A stretch of DNA of 64,000 bases from JAAYAY01 sp964563135 (GCA_964563135.1 CAZLWV010000001.1:77572-141571); one strand, 5' to 3'. Shown: positions 16,545-25,382, numbered from the stretch's first letter. Made by a program: numbers and translations. Notes: generated by a model not told the origin, from the letters alone.

Positions 16545-17804
16545 ATGGCGCTAGTTCCGCATAACTCGTCTTCCCGCCCGGCTGAGCCACGCGATGTGGG
16601 GGCGGCTTGCCCGCACTGCCATCGGCTGATTGAGGACGACGATCAGGTGGTGTCGTGCGGCCGTTGCGGTGCCGTTCACCATGAGGCTTGCTGGGCGGAG
16701 CACGATGGCTGTGGGACCTACGAATGCGCTCCCGCACGGCGTCATCTCGCGTTCGGGCAGGAGCCCGAGATCTGCATCACAGCCAGCGAGCTTGACGCAG
16801 CCGTTCCGCTGCGCCGCCCGGTCCGAGCGCCGGCCAGTACGTACTGCTCGACGGACTTCGGTCGCCAACCCGCCGCGCCGACCCCGGGCACAACCAACAA
16901 ACTGGCCGTGGGTTCGTTCATTGTGGCGGTGCTCGGCGTCCCCCTGGCCGGATTTTTCACCGGGCTGGTGGCCGTGGTGATGGCCGCCTTTGCCCTGGGC
17001 CAGATTCAGAAATCGGGGCAGCGCGGGATGGCCTGGGGTATCGCGGGAGTCCTCTTGGGGGTGGCCGACGCGGTGGGGTGGATCATTGTGCTGGCCATGG
17101 TGCTGGGCCACACGTCCACGGCCGTATCGCTGGACGAGTTCCAGACGGATTCGGCCGTTCTGGACAATGTTCAGCCGCATATTGCGCGTGCCATGCGGGC
17201 CAACGTACTGATTGAGTCGTCGCTGACGCTGGCAGGAAAGGCGATCGGATCGGGCGTGATCGTGGCCAAGGAAGCAGGCAGGACTCTGATCGTAACGAAC
17301 CGGCACGTGGTGGATCCGAGGTTCCGCGAAGGAACCGATTCCTCCGAGCTTCCAAGCATCCGGCTGACCGTCCGCGCGATCGGACAGAACCCCGTACCGG
17401 GCCGGGTCGTTTGGGTAGCTCCCGACGGCCTCGACATCGCGGTCGTCGCGGCATCAATCCATTCGGCGGAGGTCGAATCGGCCCCGTGGGACGAGGAGCC
17501 GCGTTTGGCCATGGGCGATGAGGTCTTTTCCATTGGAAATCCCCAGGGGCTTGGTTGGTCCCACACCAAGGGAACAGTCTCGCAACTCCGCACCCGGCAG
17601 TACGGGTCACGGCAGGTGACCATGATCCAGACCGACACGGCCATCAACCAGGGAAACAGCGGTGGCGGCCTCTATGACCGCACCGGAAAACTGATCGGCA
17701 TCAACACCTGGACCAACGACAAGCGGATGAGCGAAGGTCTGAGCTTCGCTGTCTCCTTTGCCTCGATCGCACCGTTCGATCCTCCTTGGGTATCCGTCCC
17801 ATGA
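16545..17804 (+). CDS. RING-like finger fused to membrane segment and trypsin-like serine protease
   Basis: 419 residues. Residues 22-61 are a RING-like finger (CPHC...CGRC, HHEACW, CGTYEC). Residues 118-190 hold two hydrophobic helices that look like DUF4190 (KLAVGSFIVAVLGVPLAGFFTG; MAWGIAGVLLGVADAVGW). Residues 205-405 are a DegP/trypsin-like protease with the full triad: His254 in VTNRHVV, Asp297 in DGLDIAVV, Ser372 in GNSGGGL. No PDZ domain follows. If the two helices form a hairpin, finger and protease lie on the same side; this cannot be settled by eye. ATG 16545 has only a weak ribosome site. The stop overlaps the E2 start (ATGA), which implies coupled translation. Confidence 0.85.
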   Translation: MALVPHNSSSRPAEPRDVGAACPHCHRLIEDDDQVVSCGRCGAVHHEACWAEHDGCGTYECAPARRHLAFGQEPEICITASELDAAVPLRRPVRAPASTYCSTDFGRQPAAPTPGTTNKLAVGSFIVAVLGVPLAGFFTGLVAVVMAAFALGQIQKSGQRGMAWGIAGVLLGVADAVGWIIVLAMVLGHTSTAVSLDEFQTDSAVLDNVQPHIARAMRANVLIESSLTLAGKAIGSGVIVAKEAGRTLIVTNRHVVDPRFREGTDSSELPSIRLTVRAIGQNPVPGRVVWVAPDGLDIAVVAASIHSAEVESAPWDEEPRLAMGDEVFSIGNPQGLGWSHTKGTVSQLRTRQYGSRQVTMIQTDTAINQGNSGGGLYDRTGKLIGINTWTNDKRMSEGLSFAVSFASIAPFDPPWVSVP

Positions 17805-18928
17805 GTTCCGTCAGACTTCGAAGACTCCAGGCCGACTTTGAAAAGCTGTCGGCCTACGCGCAGCGTCATCCGCGTGTGCGGCTCGTGCAGGCGGAGGGAA
17901 ACCCGCCGGAGAAGTATCAGGTGGAGTTCCAACTGCGGAGCATCAACCAGGTTGGCGGCCAGTTCGCCTATGTGGATCGGCACCTGGTGGAGATCTTCCT
18001 GCCGCGCAATTATCCCCGCATGCCGCCGCAGTGCCGTATGTTGACTCCCGTTTTTCACCCGAACATCGCTCCCCACGCGATCTGCATCGGCGATCACTGG
18101 AATGCCGGTGAGCCGCTGTGGTCGATGGTGATGCGGATCGGCGAAATGCTCGCCTACCAGAGCTATAACACCAAGAGCCCGCTGAACGGAGAAGCCGCCC
18201 GTTGGGTCGAGCAGAACATGGCGTCGCTCCCGCTGGATCCGATTTCGCTCTATGTGGATCAGGGCAACTCGCCAGCCGGTCCGGCCGCAGCGTCGCCTTC
18301 CGGTGCCGGCCCCACGGCCCGGGTCGTTCGTCCTGGAACCGCGCCGGTTTCGCCGGCCAGGTCCCAGGTTGCCGCAACCCAGCCACAGACCGGCGACGTT
18401 CCCACGGCGAGAGTCGTGGCCAGAACGCCCGGACCTGCCGTGCCCGGGGCAGCCTCCCCGCCGGTTCCTGCCCAGCCAGCCGCTCCAACGGCCGCGTCTG
18501 CCGCGCGGACCGAGATTCCTGTCGCCCGGGTCGTCACCAAACCAGCGGCATCTGAAGCGTCTGCAACGGCATCTCCCCCCCCGACGGTGGTGCCAGTGGC
18601 GCGTGTCGTCAAACCTGGAACCTCGGCCGGTCCGGCCGCAGCGACTTCGGCGTCAGCGGCGATTCCCAGCGTGAAAGCCGCCGGCGTCCTGCCGGGCTCT
18701 GCGGCCGCGGCCGATTCCCGGCAGTCGGGAGATATTCCGATGGCCCGCGTTGTCGGCAAACCCGGGACGGCCACCTCCCGTCCGCCGGTCACCGCGGCCG
18801 GTGCCGCGGATGTGATTACCTGTGTATGTCCCGGCTGCCACTCGAGTTACGATGTGCCGGCTGCGATGGCGGGGAAGAATGCTCGCTGCAAGAAATGCCG
18901 CACGGTCATCACGATTGCTCCTTCGTGA
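17801..18928 (+). CDS. E2-like ubiquitin-conjugating enzyme with ARVV-repeat tail and zinc ribbon
   Basis: 375 residues. Residues 1-150 are a UBC fold: KYQVEFQLRSI, HLVEIFLPRNYPRMPPQCRML, then HPN at 86-88 and the candidate active-site Cys95 in PHAICIGDHW, followed by PLWSMVMRIGEML. The spacing HPN to Cys is one residue shorter than in most eukaryotic E2s. Residues 155-335 are an Ala/Pro-rich tail holding five short repeats P-[TVM]-ARVV at 171, 201, 240, 265 and 313. A zinc ribbon closes the protein (Cys343, 346, 363, 366). ATG 17801 overlaps the protease stop. In this pathway E2 would receive the Ubl from the E1 at 11358-12554. Confidence 0.88.
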   Translation: MSSVRLRRLQADFEKLSAYAQRHPRVRLVQAEGNPPEKYQVEFQLRSINQVGGQFAYVDRHLVEIFLPRNYPRMPPQCRMLTPVFHPNIAPHAICIGDHWNAGEPLWSMVMRIGEMLAYQSYNTKSPLNGEAARWVEQNMASLPLDPISLYVDQGNSPAGPAAASPSGAGPTARVVRPGTAPVSPARSQVAATQPQTGDVPTARVVARTPGPAVPGAASPPVPAQPAAPTAASAARTEIPVARVVTKPAASEASATASPPPTVVPVARVVKPGTSAGPAAATSASAAIPSVKAAGVLPGSAAAADSRQSGDIPMARVVGKPGTATSRPPVTAAGAADVITCVCPGCHSSYDVPAAMAGKNARCKKCRTVITIAPS

Positions 18929-19016
18929 GGACGGAGAAGTCGATGAACGTGGCTGGCCGCCTTCCCAGTGAACATCTCTGCCCGTTCTCGATCGCACGGC
19001 GAACGAGGATCCGCTG

Positions 19017-19514
19017 GTGGACGCAGACGTGAGAGGCTCCGACAACCAATTCCCGCCCGATTCTCAGCCAGCGGCACCACCGATGGCGGACGAGACGCCG
19101 CTTGCGCCCGCGCGCTATCGACGCCATCGTTTCATGCTGATCGTGGCTTGTGTGGTCGTGGTCTCCGCCCTCGTGTTTCGCGTGCCGAGCAGCAACCGTG
19201 TCGAGCTGGCGGGCCTCAAGGGCCTGCCGATGCCAAGCCTGTGCATGTCGAAGAGTCTGTTCGGCGTCGATTGCCCGGGGTGCGGGCTGACACGAAGCGT
19301 GCTTTGTTTCCTCCAAGGCGACCTTGCCCGATCGCTGCATTTCCACCGCATCGGCTGGATCCTGGCCGTAGTTATCGTTTTTCAGTTTCCCTACCGCATC
19401 ACAGCCCTCGTCCGCAAGCAGGACTATCCGCTGGGAAAGCGGTTTTCAGAACTCTTCAGCTACGTGCTGATCTTTCTGCTCATCGCCAATTGGCTCGTCG
19501 GCTTCTTTGTCTGA
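19017..19514 (+). CDS. DUF2752 small membrane protein
   Basis: 165 residues from GTG 19017, which follows GAGGA by seven bases; ATG 19083 has no ribosome site. The family signature DCPGCGLTRS is present near residue 91, flanked by membrane helices (FMLIVACVVVVSALVF, IGWILAVVIVFQF, SYVLIFLLIANWLVGFF). The function is unknown. It is 88 bases after the E2 gene in the same direction and may be the last gene of the operon, though DUF2752 genes are also common elsewhere in planctomycetes. Confidence 0.75.
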   Translation: MDADVRGSDNQFPPDSQPAAPPMADETPLAPARYRRHRFMLIVACVVVVSALVFRVPSSNRVELAGLKGLPMPSLCMSKSLFGVDCPGCGLTRSVLCFLQGDLARSLHFHRIGWILAVVIVFQFPYRITALVRKQDYPLGKRFSELFSYVLIFLLIANWLVGFFV

Positions 19515-19577
19515 ATCGGGTTGCGTGATTCCCAGAATGGGCCATCTCCTTCAGGCCGCCTCCCGAAGGGTGGCGGC
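19511..19577 (+). repeat. 3'-end element, copy B (shared 39-nt block plus hairpin)
   Basis: Starts within the DUF2752 stop codon region and matches the block at 6528-6566 (opposite strand) at 37 of 39 positions. It is followed at 19555-19577 by a hairpin with GCCGCC and GGCGGC arms and an inner CCC-GAA-GGG. Relative to the upstream gene it has the same orientation as copy A. Confidence 0.65.
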
Positions 19578-19684
19578 GGAGTCTGGATCTCTTGGAATCG
19601 TGCAAGTCTATTGAGAGCCGCCGACGGAACTGCCGGTCGTGCACGCACATGCTTGCAGCATTCCCAGATATTCTCCCGGGCATC

Positions 19685-20659
19685 TCAGTCGCGAGGGTCA
19701 AGGAGGAAGTAACGGCAGATGAGCCCTGTCAGGATCAGGGCTCCCCCCAGGATCGTCCACCAGGCGGCCGTCACGCCCCAGATCAAGAAGGTCCAGAGGG
19801 GCATCAGGACCGGCTCGATCAGGCCGACGGAGACGGCCTCCTGGGCACGCACCGATCGCAGACCGTGGATCAAGAGAAGATAGGGGATGGCCATCTGAAA
19901 AACGCCGAAGGCAGCCAGCACGAGAAGCTGGATCGGCGAGGGCCAGAGTCCCAGATAGACGACCAGCGGAAACATCGCCAAGGCGGCCACGGCGTGGTTG
20001 ACGGCCACGAGCCAGGAGGCGTTTTCGTCACTGAGCTTGCCCATGAAGAAGACCACACCACCGTAGGCAACTCCCGCCGCCACACCGCAGCTGATGCCGG
20101 TCAGATTCTGCCCAGGGTGGGTCACGATCTCGCACGCCAGGATCATGCCCACGCCCGCCATGCCGAAGGCCAGAGGGACCAGGTCGCGCCGGACGATCGG
20201 CTCGCGGAACACCGCCACGGAAATCAGGAACACCCACCACGGCGCGGCTGACTGGAGCCAGATGGCGTTGGCCGGCGTGGTGAGAATGACCGCGGTCAGG
20301 TAGGTCATGTTCATCAGCGTGAAGCAAACCGTCAGCGGCAGCAACAGGGGGTGGAATCTCGGCCGGCGCACGGTGGGCAACAGCACCAGTGCCACGAACG
20401 CGGTGCGCCAGAAGGCAAGCATCAGGCCTCGCTGGCCCGACGGCCAGTTGTCGAACAGGGGCGCGCGGGCGAACAACCCGCATGAACTCCACATCAGCGC
20501 GGCCCCAAGCACACACATGAGTCCCGAGAGCCGCCGGCGTCGTTCCGGGTGTGTTGTCAAGTTTGCAGCCTTTCCGCACACCTCGGCCTCGCCGCGGTTC
20601 TCCCCAGGACATCCAACCGGCCATCCGCAACCTGACAAGAGACGATCGCACGGTTCCAT
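19685..20659 (-). CDS. EamA/DMT-family transporter
   Basis: 324 residues with about ten hydrophobic helices arranged as two EamA halves (first starting LMCVLGAALMWSSCGLFAR near residue 47, second GISCGVAAGVAYGGVVFF near 190). The family exports or imports small metabolites across the inner membrane; the substrate is unknown. The 47 residues before the first helix are unusually long and charged, so ATG 20518 is a possible true start. It ends tail-to-tail with the DUF2752 gene. Confidence 0.8.
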   Translation of the reverse strand: MEPCDRLLSGCGWPVGCPGENRGEAEVCGKAANLTTHPERRRRLSGLMCVLGAALMWSSCGLFARAPLFDNWPSGQRGLMLAFWRTAFVALVLLPTVRRPRFHPLLLPLTVCFTLMNMTYLTAVILTTPANAIWLQSAAPWWVFLISVAVFREPIVRRDLVPLAFGMAGVGMILACEIVTHPGQNLTGISCGVAAGVAYGGVVFFMGKLSDENASWLVAVNHAVAALAMFPLVVYLGLWPSPIQLLVLAAFGVFQMAIPYLLLIHGLRSVRAQEAVSVGLIEPVLMPLWTFLIWGVTAAWWTILGGALILTGLICRYFLLDPRD

Positions 20660-20693
20660 CCGCCCATAGCCAAAGGCCCCACCCCTGTGAAGT

Positions 20694-21797
20694 TTACGGC
20701 GAAACCTTGCCAGGATCTACGGCCGGATAGTCTCCCCAGCGGGCCGAGCGGAAAGTCTCCGGCCTTCCTCCAGGTGCCCGCACGATGAAAGTGGCAGTAC
20801 CTTTCATCGAGTCAATCAGTTTGATACCCTCTGTCGGGCCGAGAACGCTGACGGCGGAGGCAAGTCCGTCGGCCGTGATCGCGTCGGGAGCGATCACCGT
20901 CACACTGCTGTGGTCGGTCAGCCCAACACCCGTGCGCGGGTCGACGAGGTGGGAATACCGTCGACCTTCGATCTCCACAAACTGCCACGAATCACCAGAC
21001 GTGGCAATCGCTATGTTGGCGAGCGAGAGGAACATGCTCGGTCGAGCATCCAACTCCAGCGGAGCCACCCCGATTACCCATCCGGGACGCCCTGGCGGGG
21101 CGTCTCCCAGTCCGATGTCTCCACCCGCATCGATCAGGGCGCTGCGGATCCCGTGCTTGGCGAGTATCTTGAGCCCCTGGTCGACCGCATCCCCTTTGGC
21201 GATCGCACCGAGATCGATCCACATATCCGGATGCAGGAGCTGCACGCTCTGGGCCGCCTGGTCCAATTGCATCGCCTGGTAGCCGACGGCCGCTTTTGCC
21301 TCGGCAACCCGCTCGGGGCTCGGCAAGACTTCCTGCCGTCTCGCCCGGCGCCAGAGGCGAACGAGGGGGCCGACCGTCACGTCGAAGGCCCCGCCACTCT
21401 GAGCCGAGATCTCTTTTGCCCGATTGAGGACGCGCCACAGATCGTCCCCCACTCTGACGGCGCGTCCAGAGCCAGAGGTGGCAGAGAGCTGCCGCACCTC
21501 GCTCGTCGGGTCGTAGTCGCTCATGACCGCGTTGAGTTGGCGAAAGCGGGCCAGCACGGCGTCGGAGGCTGCTTTGGCAGCCGACTGGTCGGCAGCGTAG
21601 AGCACGATCCGCACCGGAACGGCCATCTCAACTCCCGTGAATTCGAAACGTTTCAGAGGCGATCCGAGATTGATCGGTGTCTCGGGTCCTCGCAGCCCGT
21701 GGGCGATCTGGCTCGACATGGGAGGAGAGTCTGCCGGGTCGGGAACCGCCCCGGCCACGGCACATGCGAAGAAGAACGCCAGCGGGAAAGGAGTCAT
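20694..21797 (-). CDS. apbE: ApbE-type FAD:protein FMN transferase
   Basis: 367 residues from ATG 21797, which begins a signal-like stretch (MTPFPLAFFFACAVAGAV); ATG 21926 would add 43 residues. ApbE hallmarks are present: MAVPVRIVLYA, AFDVTVGPLVRLW, DLGAIAKGDAVD, DAGGDIGLG, IATSGD, HLVDPRTG and the metal-binding DAITADGLASAVSVLG. The enzyme covalently attaches FMN to Thr of periplasmic flavoproteins such as RnfG/NqrB/NqrC-type subunits, none of which is in this window. The gene starts 34 bases before the EamA gene on the same strand and may be co-transcribed with it. Confidence 0.88.
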   Translation of the reverse strand: MTPFPLAFFFACAVAGAVPDPADSPPMSSQIAHGLRGPETPINLGSPLKRFEFTGVEMAVPVRIVLYAADQSAAKAASDAVLARFRQLNAVMSDYDPTSEVRQLSATSGSGRAVRVGDDLWRVLNRAKEISAQSGGAFDVTVGPLVRLWRRARRQEVLPSPERVAEAKAAVGYQAMQLDQAAQSVQLLHPDMWIDLGAIAKGDAVDQGLKILAKHGIRSALIDAGGDIGLGDAPPGRPGWVIGVAPLELDARPSMFLSLANIAIATSGDSWQFVEIEGRRYSHLVDPRTGVGLTDHSSVTVIAPDAITADGLASAVSVLGPTEGIKLIDSMKGTATFIVRAPGGRPETFRSARWGDYPAVDPGKVSP

Positions 21798-22718
21798 TGC
21801 TGCAGGCAGGATTGGCGGGAAAGGAAGAACCACCGACAAGGACAGGCCATTGCCGGACAGAACGGCATGCCTGGCGGTCGCGGTCTGGAGCGGGGATCCG
21901 CAGGGAGCCGGGGACATAGGCCACAACGATCAGCTTAATTCGTTCTCGGGTCCGGCCGCAAGCTATTGATGTCTGCATGGAAGATGCTTGTGGCCCCCAA
22001 CGGGAGACCGCGGAGCGCCGGACCTAGCCACCGGTTACCCTCGTACATCGACAGCGCAGACGTCCATGCTGGACGCTGCAAGATTGAGTGCAGGCCGCAG
22101 CGGCGGGCGGACCAGCCGTCATGTTTGGCGTTTCGCCAAAGCCGGCCTCTTACTTCGTCGACAATATCTGGCGGTCGGGCAAGAGACGCGACAATCCCCA
22201 CTTTATGGTGGCACCGTCCGGATCCGGGGAGGTGCGAAGAAGAAATGCCTGGGCAGGAAGGGATGAGCCGTCGGGCAGAACACTTCGCGAGGGAAACCGC
22301 CCTTCAGAGGCTCCAACGTTTGCAGGCGACCTTTCGACACAGTAGAATGCGAACTTGATGTGAAGGATGGTTGAACCGTTGGTTGCCTGCCTTGCTTTCG
22401 GGAATTCGCTGGGAGACACCCGCGGCGAAGATGCGGCAGCCACCGATGGATCGGTCCGGGAGACGCAAGCGGTTTCCGGGAAGGCGGGGAGGAACAAGCG
22501 GCAATATCGGCAGCCTGTTTGGTACTGTTGGCTGGCCGATAGGCAGCCATCTTTTTACCAGGACTTGCAGTGCGGCGGTTACCATCGCCTCCTGTCCAAT
22601 TCAACCCGAACACCTGCCTGCCTCGCCGCAGGTCCCGCCTCAGGCAAACTCCGTAACGGTTCAATGGTTTTCGCTCCCCTCCGGAGCGCTGTACTGACGA
22701 AAGGAGAGGTATTCCTCG
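21798..22718. other. Long divergent intergenic region with repeat and hairpins
   Basis: Between apbE (minus) and the SUMF1-like gene (plus). It holds repeat copy 2 (21968-22034), a hairpin at 22056-22079 (CGTCCA-tgc-TGGACG with flanking GCAG/CTGC), and another at 22124-22140 (TTTGGCG-ttt-CGCCAAA). The rest, about 22200-22700, shows no recognisable gene; open frames there do not resemble known proteins. Confidence 0.5.
21968..22034 (+). repeat. Dispersed intergenic repeat, copy 2
   Basis: GATGTCTGCATGG, AAGATGCTTGTGGCC, AACGGGAGACCGC, GCGCCGGAC in the same order as copy 1, about 70 bp. Confidence 0.6.
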
Positions 22719-23867
22719 ATGACTGGCAAATTGACCCGGCTGTTGATCGTACTACTGGTTGGCGTGATCCTGGTGGGCCTGTCGAGCGTGACAGCCGTTG
22801 CTGCGGACGCGCAGGAGGCCCTGGGCTTCGACCCGATTGCCGAGCCTTCCGTAAAGTGGATTCCCGAGCCCTACCAGGTTGAAGACGCCCAGGCCGACAA
22901 CGCGGCCGGCATGAAGAAATACACGGAGAAGATCGTCAATTCCGACCTGAAATTCGACATGGTCCCGATTCCGGCTGGCAAGTTCCTCATGGGCAGCCCG
23001 GAGAGCGAAGAAGGACGCAACGAGGATGAAGGGCCCCAGGTCGAGCTCGAGGTGGAACCGTTCTGGATGATGACGACCGAGGTCACTTGGGACCTCTACG
23101 ACTTCTGGTCGCAGAAGATCGACATCGAGCGTCGCGGCCACATGAAGTTGGAAACCACGAAGTGGGACAAGATCGGCGATGCCTGTGCCCGACCTACGGC
23201 CCCCTATAGCGACATGACGTTCGACATGGGACACGACGGCTACCCGGCGATTTGCATGACCCAGTATGCCGCCAAGATGTTCTGCAAGTGGCTGACGGCG
23301 AAGACCGGGCGTTACTATCGTTTGCCGACGGAAGCCGAATGGGAATATGCGTGCCGCGCCGGAACCACGACCGCCTACTCGTTCGGCGAGAACGCCGACG
23401 ATCTGGACACGTACGGCTGGTTCTTCGATTCCAAGGACTCGCCGGACGGCTACTCGAAGGTCGGGCAGAAGAAGCCCAATCCTTGGGGCCTCTACGACAT
23501 GCACGGAAACGTGGCCGAGTGGACCCTCGACCAGCTCATCCCCGACTACTACCAACAGATCAAGGACGGCAAGGTCAAGACTCCGTTTGCGATTCCAACG
23601 GAGGAATACGGCCGCGTGGTTCGCGGTGGATCCTGGGATGATGACGCTCCCGCCCTTCGCAGTGCGGCGCGGCGCGGCTCGGTCAAGGAATGGAAGATGC
23701 AGGACCCCCAGATCCCGCAAAGCATCTGGTATTTGACGGATGCCCTCGGGGTCGGATTCCGGGTCATTCGCCCGTTGCGAACGCCGACCGCTGACGAGGC
23801 CAAACTCTACGAGCCGGATCCAGCCGTGATGGCGGAGTACAGGGAAGCCCAAGGCGGAAAAGAGTAG
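22719..23867 (+). CDS. SUMF1/formylglycine-generating-enzyme-like secreted protein
   Basis: 382 residues; ATG 22719 follows AAAGGAGAGG. A signal peptide (LLIVLLVGVILVGLSSVTAVAA) is followed by an FGE-sulfatase domain: FDMVPIPAGKFLMGSPESEEG, EVTWDLYDFW, YRLPTEAEWEYACRAG, WGLYDMHGNVAEWT, RVVRGGSWDDD, GVGFRVIRP. Most secreted planctomycete members are not shown to oxidise sulfatase Cys, and no sulfatase gene is nearby, so the fold is certain but the activity is not. The next oxidoreductase gene starts 77 bases downstream and may be in the same transcript. Confidence 0.85.
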   Translation: MTGKLTRLLIVLLVGVILVGLSSVTAVAADAQEALGFDPIAEPSVKWIPEPYQVEDAQADNAAGMKKYTEKIVNSDLKFDMVPIPAGKFLMGSPESEEGRNEDEGPQVELEVEPFWMMTTEVTWDLYDFWSQKIDIERRGHMKLETTKWDKIGDACARPTAPYSDMTFDMGHDGYPAICMTQYAAKMFCKWLTAKTGRYYRLPTEAEWEYACRAGTTTAYSFGENADDLDTYGWFFDSKDSPDGYSKVGQKKPNPWGLYDMHGNVAEWTLDQLIPDYYQQIKDGKVKTPFAIPTEEYGRVVRGGSWDDDAPALRSAARRGSVKEWKMQDPQIPQSIWYLTDALGVGFRVIRPLRTPTADEAKLYEPDPAVMAEYREAQGGKE

Positions 23868-23944
23868 ACTGGCAAAGGTTGTGTTCGCCGATGTGTGAGT
23901 TCATTGATTTACGATCAACTTTGTGAAACCAGGAGATACTTCGA

Positions 23945-25279
23945 ATGAGCGAACAGTCGAAAACATCGCGTCGTGGATTCCTCAAAGGGACGACGGCTGC
24001 GGTCGCCGGGGCGAGCCTCATGGGCGGTCTGAGCACGGTGCGGTCGGCCCACGCCGCCGGCAGCGACATCATCAAGGTGGCCCTGGTGGGCTGCGGCGGA
24101 CGCGGCACCGGAGCCATCGCGCAGATGATGAACTCCGACAAGGGTGTCAAGCTGGTGGCCGTGGCCGATGCGTTTGCCGATCGCACCGAAAATGCCATCA
24201 AGAACATTTCCAAGGAGTTTCCCGGACAGGTCGATGTAGGGGATCGCATCTACACGGGCCTCAAGGCCTACGAGCAGGCGATTGCCAGCGACGCCGATCT
24301 GGTGGCCATCGCCACGCCGCCGGGGTTCCGGCCCCAGCAGTACGAGGCCGCCATCGAGGCCGGCAAGCACGTCTTTATGGAGAAACCCTGCTGCGTCGAC
24401 GGCCCCGGCTACCTGAAGCTGATGCGAGCCAACAAGATGGCCGACGAGAAGAACCTGTTCGTGGCCGTCGGCCTTCAGCGCCGCCACGAGCCCCAGTACA
24501 TGGAGACCGTCCAGCGGATTCACGACGGCGCCATCGGCAAGGTGATGTTCACTCGCGTGTATTGGAACGGCGGCGGCATCTGGAATCGCAAGCGCGACGA
24601 ACTGGCCGGACTTCTCCAGCGTGAGCCGACCGAGATGGAGTACCAGGTCTACAACTGGTACCACTTCTGCTGGGTCAGCGGCGACAACATCTGCGAGCAG
24701 CACATCCACAACATCGACGTCAGCAACTGGGTCATGAAAGACGCCCATCCCACCGAAGCCAACGGAATGGGGGGATGCACCGCCCGCTATCTTGGCGACT
24801 GGAAAGGGACCGGCCAGATCTTCGATCATCATTTCGTTGAATTCACCTATGAAGACGGAACGAAGATGTTCAGCCAGTGCCGACACATGGCCAATACCTG
24901 GACTCCCGTCTCGGAAGCTGTCCACGGAACGCTCGGCACCTCCGACTGCGCCGGAACGATCGAAGGCGAGAATGCCTGGAAGTACCGCGGGGAACGCGTG
25001 GGCGGGCACCAGCAAGAGCAGACCGACCTGCTGGCTGCCATGCGGGCCGGCAAGCGTTACAACGAGGGCTACGTCGGTGCAAACAGCTCGATGACCGCGG
25101 TGCTCGGTCGTCTGGCCAACTACTGCGGCAAGGTCGTTACCTGGGACGACGCCGTCAACAAGGGTGTCACCGAGTTCCCCGAAGTAATGGACTGGAATGC
25201 CGAAGCGCCCGTCAAGAAGGACGAGAAGGGCGACTACCCGATCCCGATGCCGGGAGTCTATTCGCCTTTTGCAAGTTGA
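23945..25279 (+). CDS. Gfo/Idh/MocA family oxidoreductase with twin-arginine leader
   Basis: 444 residues; ATG 23945 follows AGGAGATACTTCG. The Tat leader is TSRRGFLKGTTAAVAGASLMGG. Rossmann loop VALVGCGGRGTGA is near residue 40, VAVADAF follows, and the catalytic EAGKHVFMEKPCCVDGPG has the canonical Glu-Lys-Pro. The C-terminal domain ends SSMTAVLGRLANYCGKVVTWDDA. Exported NAD(P)-dependent dehydrogenase of unknown sugar. Its C-terminal part is longer than that of classical Gfo, as in other planctomycete Tat members. A perfect hairpin (25356-25382) lies shortly after the stop. Confidence 0.88.
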   Translation: MSEQSKTSRRGFLKGTTAAVAGASLMGGLSTVRSAHAAGSDIIKVALVGCGGRGTGAIAQMMNSDKGVKLVAVADAFADRTENAIKNISKEFPGQVDVGDRIYTGLKAYEQAIASDADLVAIATPPGFRPQQYEAAIEAGKHVFMEKPCCVDGPGYLKLMRANKMADEKNLFVAVGLQRRHEPQYMETVQRIHDGAIGKVMFTRVYWNGGGIWNRKRDELAGLLQREPTEMEYQVYNWYHFCWVSGDNICEQHIHNIDVSNWVMKDAHPTEANGMGGCTARYLGDWKGTGQIFDHHFVEFTYEDGTKMFSQCRHMANTWTPVSEAVHGTLGTSDCAGTIEGENAWKYRGERVGGHQQEQTDLLAAMRAGKRYNEGYVGANSSMTAVLGRLANYCGKVVTWDDAVNKGVTEFPEVMDWNAEAPVKKDEKGDYPIPMPGVYSPFAS

Positions 25280-25355
25280 TTATGGTGTGTGGTATTGCCG
25301 ATGAGTTAGTCAGGCATGAGGCCGGTACACATCGCCCTCTGCCAGGATTCGTCCT

Positions 25356-25382
25356 GCCGGCAGCCCCAACAGGGCTGCCGGC
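25356..25382 (+). terminator. Hairpin after oxidoreductase gene, candidate terminator
   Basis: Perfect 11-bp stem GCCGGCAGCCC / GGGCTGCCGGC with a 5-nt loop (CAACA), 77 bases after the stop codon. No T tract follows, so it may be a Rho-assisted or 3'-protecting stem. Confidence 0.5.

Noticed and set aside
10896..19514. Identification as a CBASS or Bil-type antiphage system
   Set aside because: E1, E2 and JAB fit, but there is no cyclase or effector, and the FHA, zinc-ribbon and trypsin genes are not part of those defined systems. Defence remains possible but unproven.
22371..22697. Open frame of 108 codons before the SUMF1-like gene
   Set aside because: No ribosome site or family resemblance; rich in Arg, Pro and Ser as in random GC-rich frames.
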